From Caulobacter sp. 602-1 (GTDB lineage Bacteria; Pseudomonadota; Alphaproteobacteria; Caulobacterales; Caulobacteraceae): a stretch of 64,000 nt of DNA. The notes under the pieces were generated by a model. That model worked only from the letters and a program-made list of their open reading frames with translations. It searched no databases and was not told the origin of the DNA. Both the position numbers and the translations under genes were made by a program. Shown here in pieces: positions 23,886 to 33,215 of the stretch. How positions within the stretch are numbered: the first letter of the stretch is position 1; each line of letters begins with the position of its first letter. Where the stretch lies: positions 186,001-250,000 of the forward strand of contig NZ_RRYI01000002.1 in assembly GCF_003931565.1 (NCBI RefSeq), read 5' to 3'.

Positions 23886-25115
23886 TCAGGCCTCCGCCAG
23901 ATCCACCATCCGGGTCGTGCCGGCGATGAAGCCGCCGCCCAGCACGCGTTCCGGATCGGCCGGATCGTAGAGCACGCAGGCCTGGCCGGGCGCGACGCCT
24001 TCCTCGGCGCCGTCGAACACCACCGAGACCTCGCCGTCGCGGATCGCCAGGCGGCCGGCGACCGGTTCGCGGGTCGAGCGGACGCGGGCCAGCACAGGCT
24101 GCCCATCCTCGGCGGCGGCCTCAAGGCTGTCCTGGCCGCCCAGCCAGCTGCCTTCCTTGAGGGTGAGGGACGCGGTCAGCAGGGCATCGCGCGGGCCGAC
24201 GATGACTTGGCGCTTGTCGGCGTCGATCCTGACCACGAACAGCGGGTCGCCGACCGCGATGTTCAGGCCCCGGCGCTGGCCGATGGTGTAGCGGGTGACG
24301 CCCTCATGGCGGCCCAGCACGCGGCCGTCCAGATGCACGATGTCGCCAGCCTCCGCGCCCTGCGGACGGATGCGGTCGATCACCGTGGTGTACTTGCCCT
24401 CGGGGACGAAGCAGATGTCCTGGCTGTCGGGCTTGTCGGCGATGGAGAGGCCAAGCGCCGCGGCGACGGCGCGCACGGTGGGCTTGTCCATCCCGCCCAG
24501 CGGGAAACGCAGGAAGTCCAGCTGGTCGCGCGTGGTGGCGAACAGGAAATAGCTCTGGTCCTTGGCCGGATCGGCGGCGCGGCGCAGCTGCGGGCGGTTG
24601 CCGCCGCCGGCGAAGGCGCGCTGGACGTAGTGCCCGGTGGCCATGGCCTCGGCGCCCAGGTCGCGGGCCACGTCCAGCAGGTCGCGAAACTTGACCGTCT
24701 GGTTGCAGCGCACGCACGGGATCGGGGTCTCGCCACGCAGATAAGCGTCGGCGAAGTCCTCGATGACCTGCTCGCGAAAGCGGCTCTCGTAGTCCAGCAC
24801 ATAGTGCGGGATGCCGATCCGCTCGGCCGCCATGCGGGCGTCCAGGATGTCCTGGCCCGCGCAGCAGGCGCCTTTCTTGGTGATCGCCGCGCCGTGGTCG
24901 TAGAGCTGCAGGGTGACGCCGACGACGTCATAGCCGGCCTTGGCCAGCAAGGCGGCGGTGACGGTGGAGTCCACGCCGCCGGACATGGCCGCGACGATCC
25001 GGGTTCCTTCCGGCAGGCCAACGGCCGCGCGCACCTGCTCGACCGCGCGCGCGATGAGCGCGTCAGCGTCGTTCGTAGCGGCGGGGGTCAGCAGATCGGC
25101 GTCCATCGCCGCCAT
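23886..25115 (-). CDS. mnmA: tRNA 2-thiouridine(34) synthase MnmA
   Basis: A 409-residue tRNA thiouridylase that makes s2U34 in tRNAs for Lys, Glu and Gln. The PP-loop SGGVDS is at residues 45-50, the catalytic cysteine in PCVRCNQ (C137), and the second in [11 protein letters not shown] (C235). The last 90 residues form the beta-barrel domain. The N-terminal extension (about 35 residues) is longer than in E. coli. It lies 45 bases downstream of flgL on the same strand, so it may be read through from the flgKL transcript. Confidence 0.95.
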   Translation of the reverse strand: MAAMDADLLTPAATNDADALIARAVEQVRAAVGLPEGTRIVAAMSGGVDSTVTAALLAKAGYDVVGVTLQLYDHGAAITKKGACCAGQDILDARMAAERIGIPHYVLDYESRFREQVIEDFADAYLRGETPIPCVRCNQTVKFRDLLDVARDLGAEAMATGHYVQRAFAGGGNRPQLRRAADPAKDQSYFLFATTRDQLDFLRFPLGGMDKPTVRAVAAALGLSIADKPDSQDICFVPEGKYTTVIDRIRPQGAEAGDIVHLDGRVLGRHEGVTRYTIGQRRGLNIAVGDPLFVVRIDADKRQVIVGPRDALLTASLTLKEGSWLGGQDSLEAAAEDGQPVLARVRSTREPVAGRLAIRDGEVSVVFDGAEEGVAPGQACVLYDPADPERVLGGGFIAGTTRMVDLAEA

Positions 25116-25160
25116 ATAGCGGCTAGGGAGCGCTTTTGCGAGGTTTGCGGAGGGGCGCTT

Positions 25161-26084
25161 CTACTTCAGCACGTTCAGCAGCGACGAGGCCTGCAGGCTG
25201 GTGAACACCTGGGCCGAGGCCTGGACGGCCAGCTTGGCGGCTTCAAGGCGGGTCACGGCGTCGGCCATGTCGACATCGGTGATGCCGCCGACCATGCCGG
25301 TCAGGGTGTCGGCCTGGTTCGACAGGTCGGTGGTCGCGGCCTCGAAGCGCTTCTGGGTGACGCCGTTCTTGCCCTGCAGGTCGACCACGCCCTTCTGGGC
25401 GGCGTCGAACGTGCTCAGCAGGCCGGTCAGGAACTGGACCTGGGTGTCGTCCAGCTTGCCGGTGAAGTCGCCGTTGGCGTCGACATAGGCCTGCACCTGC
25501 TTGAAGGCGTCGAACACGTCCGTGCCGATCGCGTCGCCCAGCACGCCGGTCTTGGCGTTGGTCTGCTCGTCGATGCGGTTGGTGGTGATGTACTGATCGT
25601 TATGGAACAGGTCGGCGGTGGTCGGCGCGGCGGTCAGGTCGGCCATGGTGGTCGCCGAGGTCGTGGCCGTGTCGGTCTTGGCGCCCGAGAACACGTAGAG
25701 CCCGTTCGACTTGGTGTTCAGCCCCTGGACCACGTCGCCGAAGGCGGCGCGCATCTGCTGCATCAGGGTGGTGGCGTTGCCGGCGGCCAGGGCGTTGGCG
25801 ATGGCCTCGCGCGCGCTCCCGGTGGCGTCGGCGACGCGGCCAAGGCCGGTATCCTGCATCTCCAGGCGGTTTCCGACCTGCTTTGACTGATCGAGCAAGC
25901 CGTTGATCCGGTTCTGGGTGCCGCGCATGGCGGTCAGGATCTCGGCGTTCTTGGCGTAGCCCTTCAGGTCGTTGGCGACCTTCTGGCTGGACACCTGGGC
26001 GCCCACGTCATTCTGGCGAATCTGCGCCTTCATGAGGTTGGCCGTCATGATGTTGTAGTTCTGAACGGTTGAGACACGGGTCAT
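25161..26084 (-). CDS. flgL: Flagellar hook-associated protein FlgL (HAP3)
   Basis: A 307-residue flagellin-like junction protein. The N-terminal helix MTRVSTVQNYNIM and C-terminal helix (TRLEAAKLAVQASAQVFTSLQ) are the conserved coiled ends that assemble between hook and filament; the centre is variable. It starts 3 bases after the flgK stop, so the two are an operon and share the sigma54 promoter upstream of flgK. Confidence 0.93.
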   Translation of the reverse strand: MTRVSTVQNYNIMTANLMKAQIRQNDVGAQVSSQKVANDLKGYAKNAEILTAMRGTQNRINGLLDQSKQVGNRLEMQDTGLGRVADATGSAREAIANALAAGNATTLMQQMRAAFGDVVQGLNTKSNGLYVFSGAKTDTATTSATTMADLTAAPTTADLFHNDQYITTNRIDEQTNAKTGVLGDAIGTDVFDAFKQVQAYVDANGDFTGKLDDTQVQFLTGLLSTFDAAQKGVVDLQGKNGVTQKRFEAATTDLSNQADTLTGMVGGITDVDMADAVTRLEAAKLAVQASAQVFTSLQASSLLNVLK

Positions 26085-26087
26085 GGC

Positions 26088-28199
26088 TTACCCCAGGATT
26101 CCGGTGAGCACGTCGAACATGTCCTTGGTCGCCTGGATCAGGCGGGCCGAGGCGTTGAAGGCCTGCTGGTAGGTGGTCAGATTGATCAGTTCTTCGTCGA
26201 GGTTCACGCCCTCTTCCGACTGCCGCTGGCTGTCGACCTCGCTGGACACCGCGTCGGCGGCGTCCTTGCGGCTGGCGGCGGTGGCGGACTTGCGGGCGAT
26301 CGCGCCGCTGAAGTCGGAGGCGTAGCGATTGACGCTCATATTGACGGCGCTGGCGTCGCCGGCGGCCGAGAAGCCGGCGGTGTTGTCGCCGGCCTTGGCC
26401 AGGGCGAGGGCCCCGCGACCGTCGCCGACGGCCAGGGCGGGATTGCCGCCGACGGCCTGGGTCAGGTCCAGCTGGGCCAGAGGCAGCAGCTTTGGATTCT
26501 CGTTCATCGCCTGATTGACGAAGAACTTCTCGCCCCGGGTGCTTCGCTCGGCCGGGCCGATGCCGAACAGCTGGCTGGCCGACGGGCCGCCGACGCCGCG
26601 CTGGGTGGTGTCGGCTTGGACCGACATGGTCACCGGCGTGGCGCCATTCGACTGGAAGTTGATCTGTCCCTTGGCGTTCAGCGAGAACTGGCCGTAGAGG
26701 CCGACGCCCGAGGCGCGTGAGTTCAGCGCGTCCAGCATGTCCTGCATCGTGCCGCCGACGGGCGGGTCCACGACGATGTCGCGGATCCGGCCGCCCTCGA
26801 CGTCGGTCAGGCGGATGGTCATCGAGCCCGAGGTGAAGCCGTTCGGGTCGGTCGCCGTCAGGCCGGTCTCGTACGGCGAGTAGCCGTTGGTGCGGATGAT
26901 GTCATTCAGCCCGAAATAGTGGCTGAAACCCTTGCCGGCCTTGTTGGACGGACTGGTCGCGTCGTCCTGGATGGCCACGCCCAGGCCGCCGTTTCCGGTC
27001 AGGGTCAGGGCTCCGCCCGAGAAGCCGGCCGCGCCCATGCCGCCCATGGCGGTGTTCAGCTGCGCCGTGAAGTCGGACGGGTTGAAGGTGGGACCCGCCC
27101 CGCCGTCGATGCTCATCGTGCCGGAGTCGAAGTCGATGTCGATGCGGCGCTGGATCACGCCGCTGCTATCGGTCAGGGCGATCGTGGTCTTGCCGGTGAA
27201 GCCGGTCATGGCCGCGGTGTCGTCCAGGCCGGTGTCGCGGCCGGTCAGGCTGGTCGGGGCGGGCACCGACGAGGCGGCGTTGGCCGCGCGGTTGAGCTCC
27301 TCGGCCGCGCGCGAAGTGAACTCGCCAAGCTGGTCGGACAGGTTGACCAGCTCGGTGTTGCGCACGTCCAGCAGACCCTTGATCTCGCCGCTGGTGATGT
27401 TCAACGGGGTGGGCTGCACCGAGCCGTTGGCCAGCTGCACGGTCAGGTAGCCCGTGGCGGTGGCCGAGGTCTGGTAGGTCATCTTGGCCGCGCCGTCGCC
27501 GGCCAGGGGCAGGCCTTCGGTCGAGCGGACATAGACCCCGCCCAGCTGGCGGGGCGTGACCTGGACGTTCATCAGCTTGGACAGTTCGTCGATCAGGCCG
27601 CTCTGGACGTTCTCGGCGCCGGTGGCGTCGGCCCCGGCCACCTTGGCGCGGGTGATGTCGGTATTGAGGCCGTCGATCTGGCTCAGCAGGTCGTTGACGC
27701 GGTCGACATCGGCCGAGATGCGGGTGTCGGCGTCCTTGCCCAGCTTGGACAGCGACGAGGTGATGCGGCTCGATTCGCTGAGGAAGTCGTCCATCCGCGT
27801 CAGCGCCTGGGTGCGCAGCAGGGACGAGGACGGATCGTCCTGGGCCGACGAAAAGGCCGAGAAGATGTCGTCCAGGGTCGAGAAGAAGCTGGTGTCGCCG
27901 CTGGGATCGCCGAACAGCTGCTGGGCGCGGTTCAGGGTATCGGACACCACGGAGGTGCGGCCGCTGTCCGAGGCGGCGTTCAGGCTGGCCGACTGCAGGA
28001 AGCGGTCGGTCGCGCGCTTGATGGCGTCGATGCTGACGCCCACGCCCATGCCGTTGGACAGCAGGTTCGACTGGGAGATCGTCTTGCGGACGTAGCCCGT
28101 GGTGTTGACGTTGGCGATGTTGTCCGAGGTGACGCGCAGACCCGTCTGCGCGGCCATCATGCCGGACGTCGCCGTATTCATGATCGCATTCAGCGACAT
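26088..28199 (-). CDS. flgK: Flagellar hook-associated protein FlgK (HAP1)
   Basis: A 703-residue hook-filament junction protein. The N-terminal MSLNAIMNTATSGMMAAQ and SDNIANVNTTGYVRK segments are the flagellar rod/hook signature. The C-terminal VNLDEELINLTTYQQAFNASARLI is the typical coiled end. The ATG at 28199 is the right start; upstream residues in the frame (from 28238) lack family similarity. It is divergent from fliK, with a sigma54 element at 28362-28377 facing it. Confidence 0.95.
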   Translation of the reverse strand: MSLNAIMNTATSGMMAAQTGLRVTSDNIANVNTTGYVRKTISQSNLLSNGMGVGVSIDAIKRATDRFLQSASLNAASDSGRTSVVSDTLNRAQQLFGDPSGDTSFFSTLDDIFSAFSSAQDDPSSSLLRTQALTRMDDFLSESSRITSSLSKLGKDADTRISADVDRVNDLLSQIDGLNTDITRAKVAGADATGAENVQSGLIDELSKLMNVQVTPRQLGGVYVRSTEGLPLAGDGAAKMTYQTSATATGYLTVQLANGSVQPTPLNITSGEIKGLLDVRNTELVNLSDQLGEFTSRAAEELNRAANAASSVPAPTSLTGRDTGLDDTAAMTGFTGKTTIALTDSSGVIQRRIDIDFDSGTMSIDGGAGPTFNPSDFTAQLNTAMGGMGAAGFSGGALTLTGNGGLGVAIQDDATSPSNKAGKGFSHYFGLNDIIRTNGYSPYETGLTATDPNGFTSGSMTIRLTDVEGGRIRDIVVDPPVGGTMQDMLDALNSRASGVGLYGQFSLNAKGQINFQSNGATPVTMSVQADTTQRGVGGPSASQLFGIGPAERSTRGEKFFVNQAMNENPKLLPLAQLDLTQAVGGNPALAVGDGRGALALAKAGDNTAGFSAAGDASAVNMSVNRYASDFSGAIARKSATAASRKDAADAVSSEVDSQRQSEEGVNLDEELINLTTYQQAFNASARLIQATKDMFDVLTGILG

Positions 28200-28250
28200 G
28201 CGGTAACCCCCATAAGCTCGGCAAACCGCGCAATGCACGACGCGTCGTTG

Positions 28251-28269
28251 CCCGGCGAAACTTGCCGGG
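28251..28269. promoter_or_regulatory. Palindrome resembling an ftr/FlbD site (flgK leader)
   Basis: CCCGGC-GAAACTT-GCCGGG is a perfect 6-bp inverted repeat in the flgK leader. The C. crescentus counterpart region (flaN-flbG) is known to hold ftr elements bound by FlbD. The match to a binding consensus is from memory. Confidence 0.5.
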
Positions 28270-28361
28270 TCACAGAGGGAATTGCGTTCCCGATATTTGC
28301 CAAGCTACTGAATTTCATTGCGAAAAGTTCCGGTGGTCGGAAATTCGACAAGACGTCATGC

Positions 28362-28377
28362 GCAAGGACGGCGCCAA
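28362..28377 (-). promoter_or_regulatory. Sigma54 -24/-12 promoter of flgK-flgL
   Basis: On the minus strand TTGGCGCC-GTCC-TTGC has the -24 GG and -12 GC exactly 10 bases apart, matching the sigma54 consensus. It drives toward flgK, about 160 bases away. Confidence 0.75.
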
Positions 28378-28432
28378 CTGGCCCCGCGACGGGGCGACGC
28401 GGCAACTCCCGTCCCTTTCGACCGGGCGGGCT

Positions 28433-28447
28433 CGGCAAAAAGCGCCG
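28433..28447. promoter_or_regulatory. Possible ftr/FlbD site between the two sigma54 promoters
   Basis: CGGC-AAAAAGC-GCCG, a 4-bp inverted repeat with a 7-base spacer, like the palindrome at 28251. It lies between the flgK and fliK promoters, well placed to serve both. Confidence 0.35.
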
Positions 28448-28496
28448 CGCGGAGAGCGTTTTTGCTTCGTAAACAAGCTATTAAAATCAAATAAAA

Positions 28497-28509
28497 CAAC
28501 GACTTGATA
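28497..28509 (-). promoter_or_regulatory. IHF-binding consensus
   Basis: CAACGACTTGATA on the plus strand is a perfect reverse match to WATCAANNNNTTR, within an AT-rich stretch unusual for this genome. It sits 14 bases upstream of the fliK sigma54 -24 element, the usual DNA-bending position. Confidence 0.7.
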
Positions 28510-28522
28510 TCATTCTGACGAG

Positions 28523-28538
28523 TTGGCCCGACCGTTGC
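28523..28538 (+). promoter_or_regulatory. Sigma54 -24/-12 promoter of fliK-flgD-flgE
   Basis: TTGGCCCG-ACCG-TTGC is a full match to the sigma54 consensus TTGGCNCG-N4-TTGC, 64 bases before the fliK ATG. Confidence 0.9.
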
Positions 28539-28602
28539 GTAAGGAGGCCGGACAAAGGCGTGTTCGTCATGGACCGCCGTCTCAACCGAGCAACGACTGC
28601 GA

Positions 28603-30414
28603 ATGACCGCGATCGCCGCCCCCACCGCCGCTCTTCCCGCCGCGCCGCCTCCGGCCGCGAACGGGAAGTCGTCTGGCGACGGCTTCGACGCCCTGCTGGC
28701 CATCGCCGGCAAGAGCGAAGAGGCTTCCGCCCCCCGCGCCCCGTCGCGTACGGAGTCGAAGAGCGACGCTCGCGACGACGACCGTGACACCAGGGTCGCC
28801 GACAAGCCGGCCAGGACGGACAGCAAGAGCGACGCCAAGCGCGCCGATCGCGCGGACAAGGCCGACGACGCTCAAGACGCCAAGGTCGCTCGGGACTCCA
28901 AGACGGCGGACGCCGCCGACGCCAAGGCCTCGGACAAGGCCGCCGCCGGCAAGGACGCCAAGAGCGACGCCGCGGACGACAAGGCCTCGGACAAGGCCTC
29001 GGACAAGGACGCCGGCCAGAAGGATGACGCGGCGAGCGCCGCTGACGCCACGGCCCAGGCCGCCGCCGCCCTGATCGCCGCCATGACCACGCCGGTCCCG
29101 GCCCCGGCCCCGGCCGAAGTCGCCGCCGCCGCTCAGCCGGCCGTGGACGCGACGGCCGTCGCCGCCGACCAGGTCGCCGATTTCGCCGCCGCCGTGCAGA
29201 CGGCCCAGACCCAAGCCCAGACGACCGCGCCGGCCGTCGCCGAAGCCGCTCAGCCCGCCTCGACCCAGCAACAGACCGTCGCTGCTCAGGCGCTGGTCCA
29301 GACGGCCGCGCCGGTCGCCGCCGCGCCGGAAGGCCAGGCCGTCGACGCCGCCGCGCTCGAGGCCCTGGCCGCCCTCGCCAGCGACGAAGCGACGGCGGTC
29401 TCGACCGACGACCTGACCGCGCCCAAGGTCGCCGCCGCCAAGACCGTCGACACGGCCAAGACCGCCCCAACCCAGCCGGCCGCCGCGCAAGCGCCCGTGG
29501 CCCCGGTCGTTGCGCCTGCCGTCCAGGTCGCCGCCGAGGTGGTCGAGGCGCCGGTGGTCGAGGCCGCTCCGGTCGTCGCCGAGACCGTCGTCGCGGACGC
29601 CGCGGACGTCGCCGCCGAAGCCGCCGAACCGGAAGCCGCCCCGACGACGACCAAGACCGCCGAGGCTCCCAAGACCGCGCCGTCGCCGCTGGCCGCCCAG
29701 GCCAAGGCCGCGGACGCGGTCGCCGTCGAGACCGCCCAGGCCGTCACCGCCGTCGCGGCGGACAAGGGGCAAACGACCACCGACGCCAAGGGCTCGGACC
29801 AGGCCGCCGCGACGATCGTCTCGGTCGAAGCGCCGGTCGCCGTCGCCGCCGCGGCCGCCGTCGACACCAACGCTATGGCCGTCCAGGCTCCGGCCGCCCA
29901 GGCTCAGGCCGCCAGCGCCGCCGCGCCGGCCGCGGCGGCGGCCCCCGTGCGTGGTTCGCCCGAGACCGTCGCCGCCCTGTCGGCCGAGATCCTCAAGCGC
30001 GCCGACAAGGCCACCCGCTTCGACGTGACCCTGACCCCGGACAACCTGGGCAAGGTCGACGTGCGCATCGAGATCGGCCGCGACGGCGCGATGACCGCCT
30101 CGATGAGGTTCGACACCCTCCACGCCGCGCAGGAGCTGCGCGGCAAGGCGGGCGAACTGCGCCAGGCCCTGAACGACGCCGGCTTCAACGTGGCCGACAA
30201 CGGCCTCTCGTTCGACGTCTCCAGCCAGAACAACGGCCAGAATTCCAACCCCTTCCTCGCTTTCCAGGACTTCGGCGACCAGGGACGACGCGCCTTCTCG
30301 GGCCGCGCCTTCCAGGCTTCGCTGACCGGCGAGGAAGACATCGCCATCGCCCCCGCTGACCTGCTGCCCGGCCTGAAGACGGTCGCCGACAGCGGTCTCG
30401 ACATCCGCATCTAA
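28603..30414 (+). CDS. fliK: Flagellar hook-length control protein FliK
   Basis: A 603-residue protein. The first about 440 residues are a disordered Ala/Lys/Asp/Pro-rich ruler region, as FliK proteins often have. The C-terminal domain (about 460-560) matches FliK: LTPDNLGKVDVRIEIGRDG, then MRFDTLHAAQELRGKAGELRQAL, then GLSFDV. It measures hook length and switches export specificity. It is first in the operon with flgD 14 bases downstream. No clear Shine-Dalgarno precedes the ATG. Confidence 0.9.
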   Translation: MTAIAAPTAALPAAPPPAANGKSSGDGFDALLAIAGKSEEASAPRAPSRTESKSDARDDDRDTRVADKPARTDSKSDAKRADRADKADDAQDAKVARDSKTADAADAKASDKAAAGKDAKSDAADDKASDKASDKDAGQKDDAASAADATAQAAAALIAAMTTPVPAPAPAEVAAAAQPAVDATAVAADQVADFAAAVQTAQTQAQTTAPAVAEAAQPASTQQQTVAAQALVQTAAPVAAAPEGQAVDAAALEALAALASDEATAVSTDDLTAPKVAAAKTVDTAKTAPTQPAAAQAPVAPVVAPAVQVAAEVVEAPVVEAAPVVAETVVADAADVAAEAAEPEAAPTTTKTAEAPKTAPSPLAAQAKAADAVAVETAQAVTAVAADKGQTTTDAKGSDQAAATIVSVEAPVAVAAAAAVDTNAMAVQAPAAQAQAASAAAPAAAAAPVRGSPETVAALSAEILKRADKATRFDVTLTPDNLGKVDVRIEIGRDGAMTASMRFDTLHAAQELRGKAGELRQALNDAGFNVADNGLSFDVSSQNNGQNSNPFLAFQDFGDQGRRAFSGRAFQASLTGEEDIAIAPADLLPGLKTVADSGLDIRI

Positions 30415-30428
30415 GGAAGGACCGAGTC

Positions 30429-31157
30429 ATGGCCACCGCCGTCTCGTCTCAGAACACCTCTTCGGTCCTCGACAAGATCAACAACTCGCGCACGTCGCTC
30501 GCCAACAACGAGCAGACGTTCCTGAAGCTGCTGACCGTCCAGTTGAAGAACCAGGACCCGCTGTCGCCCACCGACACGACCCAGATGACCAGCCAGATCA
30601 CCCAGATGACGGGCGTCGAGCAGCAACTGGTCACCAACGACCTGCTGGCCGCCCTGGTCGGGATGAATACCGGCACGGGCCTGTCCGAAGGCGTCAACAT
30701 GATCGGCAAGCAGGTCACCGCGACCACCGACAACTCGACCCTGAAGGACGGCAAGGCGACCTTCTCGTGGAGCCAGCCGGGCGGTTCGACCTCGCTGACG
30801 GTCGAAGTGAAGAACGCGGCCGGGAAAGTGGTCCGCACGCTACATCCGGACGACCAGAAGAGCGGCGACCACACCATCACCTGGGATGGCAAGGACGACA
30901 GCGGCGCCCAGCTGGAAGACGGCGGCGTCTACACCATCGCCGTCACCGCCAAGGGCGCCGACGGCAAGGAAATCAAGGCGACGAACATCAAGGGCCGCAC
31001 CGAGGGCGTGGTCACGGCGGTCGACAACTCCACCGGCTCGCCGCAGGTCATCATCAACGGCAAGCCGGTCCCCATCGACAACGTCATCGGCGTCACCGCC
31101 GTGGCCGCCAACTCGGACACCAAGACCGACACCAAGACGGAAGATAAAGCCGCCTAG
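30429..31157 (+). CDS. flgD: Flagellar hook assembly (capping) protein FlgD
   Basis: A 242-residue hook cap protein. The conserved N-terminal FlgD segment is FLKLLTVQLKNQDPLSPTD followed by TSQITQMTGVEQQL. The rest is the FlgD Ig/tudor-like region (SLTVEVKNAAGKVVRTL, HTITWDGKDDSG). It caps the growing hook for FlgE assembly. AAGGAAGGA supplies the ribosome site. Confidence 0.95.
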   Translation: MATAVSSQNTSSVLDKINNSRTSLANNEQTFLKLLTVQLKNQDPLSPTDTTQMTSQITQMTGVEQQLVTNDLLAALVGMNTGTGLSEGVNMIGKQVTATTDNSTLKDGKATFSWSQPGGSTSLTVEVKNAAGKVVRTLHPDDQKSGDHTITWDGKDDSGAQLEDGGVYTIAVTAKGADGKEIKATNIKGRTEGVVTAVDNSTGSPQVIINGKPVPIDNVIGVTAVAANSDTKTDTKTEDKAA

Positions 31158-31209
31158 GCCGACCACCACCCTATCGAACGGGCGTCAGAAAGACGCCGAC
31201 GCGGTCCCC

Positions 31210-31224
31210 GGAAGACGGTCTTCC
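31210..31224 (+). promoter_or_regulatory. Hairpin between flgD and flgE
   Basis: GGAAGAC (31210-31216) and GTCTTCC (31218-31224) are perfect inverted arms around one base, extendable by outer TCC/GGA. No T-run follows. It could adjust flgD/flgE mRNA ratio or stability; this is inference. Confidence 0.4.
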
Positions 31225-31286
31225 CCCGGACCCAAACGCAAACAGCGCTGAACCCTTCGAACCCCTTTAGAAGCAGGAATTCAGTC

Positions 31287-33047
31287 ATGAGCATCAACAG
31301 CGCCATGCTCGCCGGCGTCTCCGGCCTGATCGCCAACTCGTCGGCCCTGGCCGCGATCTCGGACAACATCGCCAACGTCAACACGGTCGGCTACAAGCGC
31401 TCCAGCGCCAACTTCTCGACCCTGGTGACCTCGGGCTCGAAGAACCAAGCCTACAGCGCCGGCGGCGTGAAGGCCCAGACGCACCAGTATGTCAGCCAGC
31501 AGGGCCTGACCCAGTCGACCACCTCGAACCTCGACCTTTCGATCTCGGGTTCGGGCTTCTTCGTCACCACCGAGAAGCCGGAAAACCTGACGGCGACCGA
31601 CACCCGCTCGTTCACCCGCGCGGGCTCGTTCCAGCTGGACAACCTGGGTTACCTGCGCAACGACGCTGGCCTCTACCTGCAGGGCTGGCTGGCCGATCCG
31701 GTCAGCGGCATGATCACGCCCGACCCGTCGGACCTGATGCAGCTGTCGTCGATCAACGTCGGCAGCGTCGGCGGCACGGCCGAGAAGACGACCCGCGTCG
31801 GCGTCAACGCCAACCTGCGCTCGGAACAGCCGGTCGCGGCCGCCGTCTCCTACAAGGTCGGCACCGCCGGCTCGCCGTCGAAGACCAACGTCCAGGACTC
31901 GGCCCTGGTCAACCACAATTTCGACGTCGTCTACAGCTCGACGGGCGTGGCCAACCCGGTCGCCGGCAACAACGAGTACCTGGTCGACATCAAGGAAAAC
32001 GGCGTGATCGTCGCCACCGGCAAGGTCGGCTACGACTCGACGGGCGCCCTGGTCAGCTCGACGATCGACTACAAGGGCGCCGCCACCCCGGCCGGCAACA
32101 CCACGGACACGGCGATCAACTCGGCCGGCGACACCGTCGACCTGGTCGACCTGGGCATCTCGACCGACGCCGACGTCAAGCTGGGCAAGCTTTATGATCC
32201 GGCCACGTGGTCGATGTCGGACTACGCCCTGGACAACACCAAGGGCGTCAAGCCGGACTTCGAGATCCAGGTTCCGCTGTCGGACTCCAAGGGCGGCCAG
32301 CGCACCGTCACCCTGTCGCTGCTGAAGGGCCCGGGCCCGAACCAGTGGTACGCCGAACTGCGCGCCAAGCCGGGCGACCTGGCCAACAACGCCAACGGCC
32401 TGATCAGCTCTGGCATCATCGAATTCACCACCGATGGCAAGCTGAAGGACACGGGCAACCTGTTCGGCGGCACCAACCCGACCTCGATCTCGGTCCAGGC
32501 CTCGGGCACGCCGCTGGTGGTCCAGCCGGCGCCGCCGGCCGCGCAACTGCCGCAACCGCCGATCTGGGCCGACGCCCTGGGCATCGACACCCAGGACGTC
32601 CAGATCGACCTGGCCAACGCCGCCGGCGGCCTGACCCAGTACAACAGCCAGTCGGTCGTCCAGTCGGTGAACACCAACGGCACCGCCTTCGGCAACCTGA
32701 CCAACATCGAAGTGGATGACGACGGCTACGTCTCGGCTATCTTCGACAACGGCGTCACCCGCCGGATCGCCCAGGTCGCCGTGGCCACCTTCTCGAACCC
32801 GAACGGCCTGAAGGGCGTGAACGGCAACGCCTATCGCGTCACCAACGAAAGCGGCACCTACAGCCTGAAGGCTCCGGGCCAGGGCGGGGCCGGCGCCCTG
32901 GCACCCTCGACGCTGGAAGCTTCGACGGTCGATCTGTCTACTGAGTTTACGGGCCTGATCACCACGCAACGCGCCTACTCGGCGTCGTCGAAGATCATCA
33001 CGACGGCGGATCAGATGCTTGAAGAGCTTCTGAATATTAAGCGCTGA
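31287..33047 (+). CDS. flgE: Flagellar hook protein FlgE
   Basis: A 586-residue hook subunit. The N-terminus MSINSAMLAGVSGLIANS plus SDNIANVNTVGYKR is the rod/hook signature. The C-terminal ASTVDLSTEFTGLITTQRAYS and EELLNIKR complete the D0 domain. Central repeats form the exposed domains and the sequence is longer than E. coli FlgE (about 400), as in Caulobacter. It is the last of the fliK-flgD-flgE unit, 129 bases after flgD. GCAGGAA precedes the ATG. Confidence 0.95.
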   Translation: MSINSAMLAGVSGLIANSSALAAISDNIANVNTVGYKRSSANFSTLVTSGSKNQAYSAGGVKAQTHQYVSQQGLTQSTTSNLDLSISGSGFFVTTEKPENLTATDTRSFTRAGSFQLDNLGYLRNDAGLYLQGWLADPVSGMITPDPSDLMQLSSINVGSVGGTAEKTTRVGVNANLRSEQPVAAAVSYKVGTAGSPSKTNVQDSALVNHNFDVVYSSTGVANPVAGNNEYLVDIKENGVIVATGKVGYDSTGALVSSTIDYKGAATPAGNTTDTAINSAGDTVDLVDLGISTDADVKLGKLYDPATWSMSDYALDNTKGVKPDFEIQVPLSDSKGGQRTVTLSLLKGPGPNQWYAELRAKPGDLANNANGLISSGIIEFTTDGKLKDTGNLFGGTNPTSISVQASGTPLVVQPAPPAAQLPQPPIWADALGIDTQDVQIDLANAAGGLTQYNSQSVVQSVNTNGTAFGNLTNIEVDDDGYVSAIFDNGVTRRIAQVAVATFSNPNGLKGVNGNAYRVTNESGTYSLKAPGQGGAGALAPSTLEASTVDLSTEFTGLITTQRAYSASSKIITTADQMLEELLNIKR

Positions 33048-33144
33048 TCATAGGGATTAACGCTCTTTAATTCTTGTGTTTCACATCGAGACACTACGGA
33101 CTGCTAGAGGAGCCACTCTGTTCAGGCCTTCTTTACTATTGGGA

Positions 33145-33159
33145 TTAAGTCGCTGTTAT
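33145..33159 (+). promoter_or_regulatory. CtrA-like box upstream of sciP
   Basis: TTAA-GTCGCTG-TTAT has the exact 7-base spacing of the CtrA consensus TTAA-N7-TTAAC with one change in the second half. It is 57 bases before the sciP ATG. sciP is CtrA-controlled in C. crescentus. Confidence 0.55.
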
Positions 33160-33215
33160 TAGGCGGCGCCTATAGTGGCCTTCAACAGTGATGGTTGTGG
33201 GAAAGGCGTAAAGCC

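Noticed and set aside
28582..30123. 513-codon Gly/Arg-rich open frame antisense to fliK
   Set aside because: It mirrors the Ala/Pro/Lys repeats of fliK and has no independent support.
33064..33077. TTAA-N6-TTAA in the flgE-sciP gap as a CtrA box
   Set aside because: Spacing is 6, not the required 7; the site at 33145 fits.
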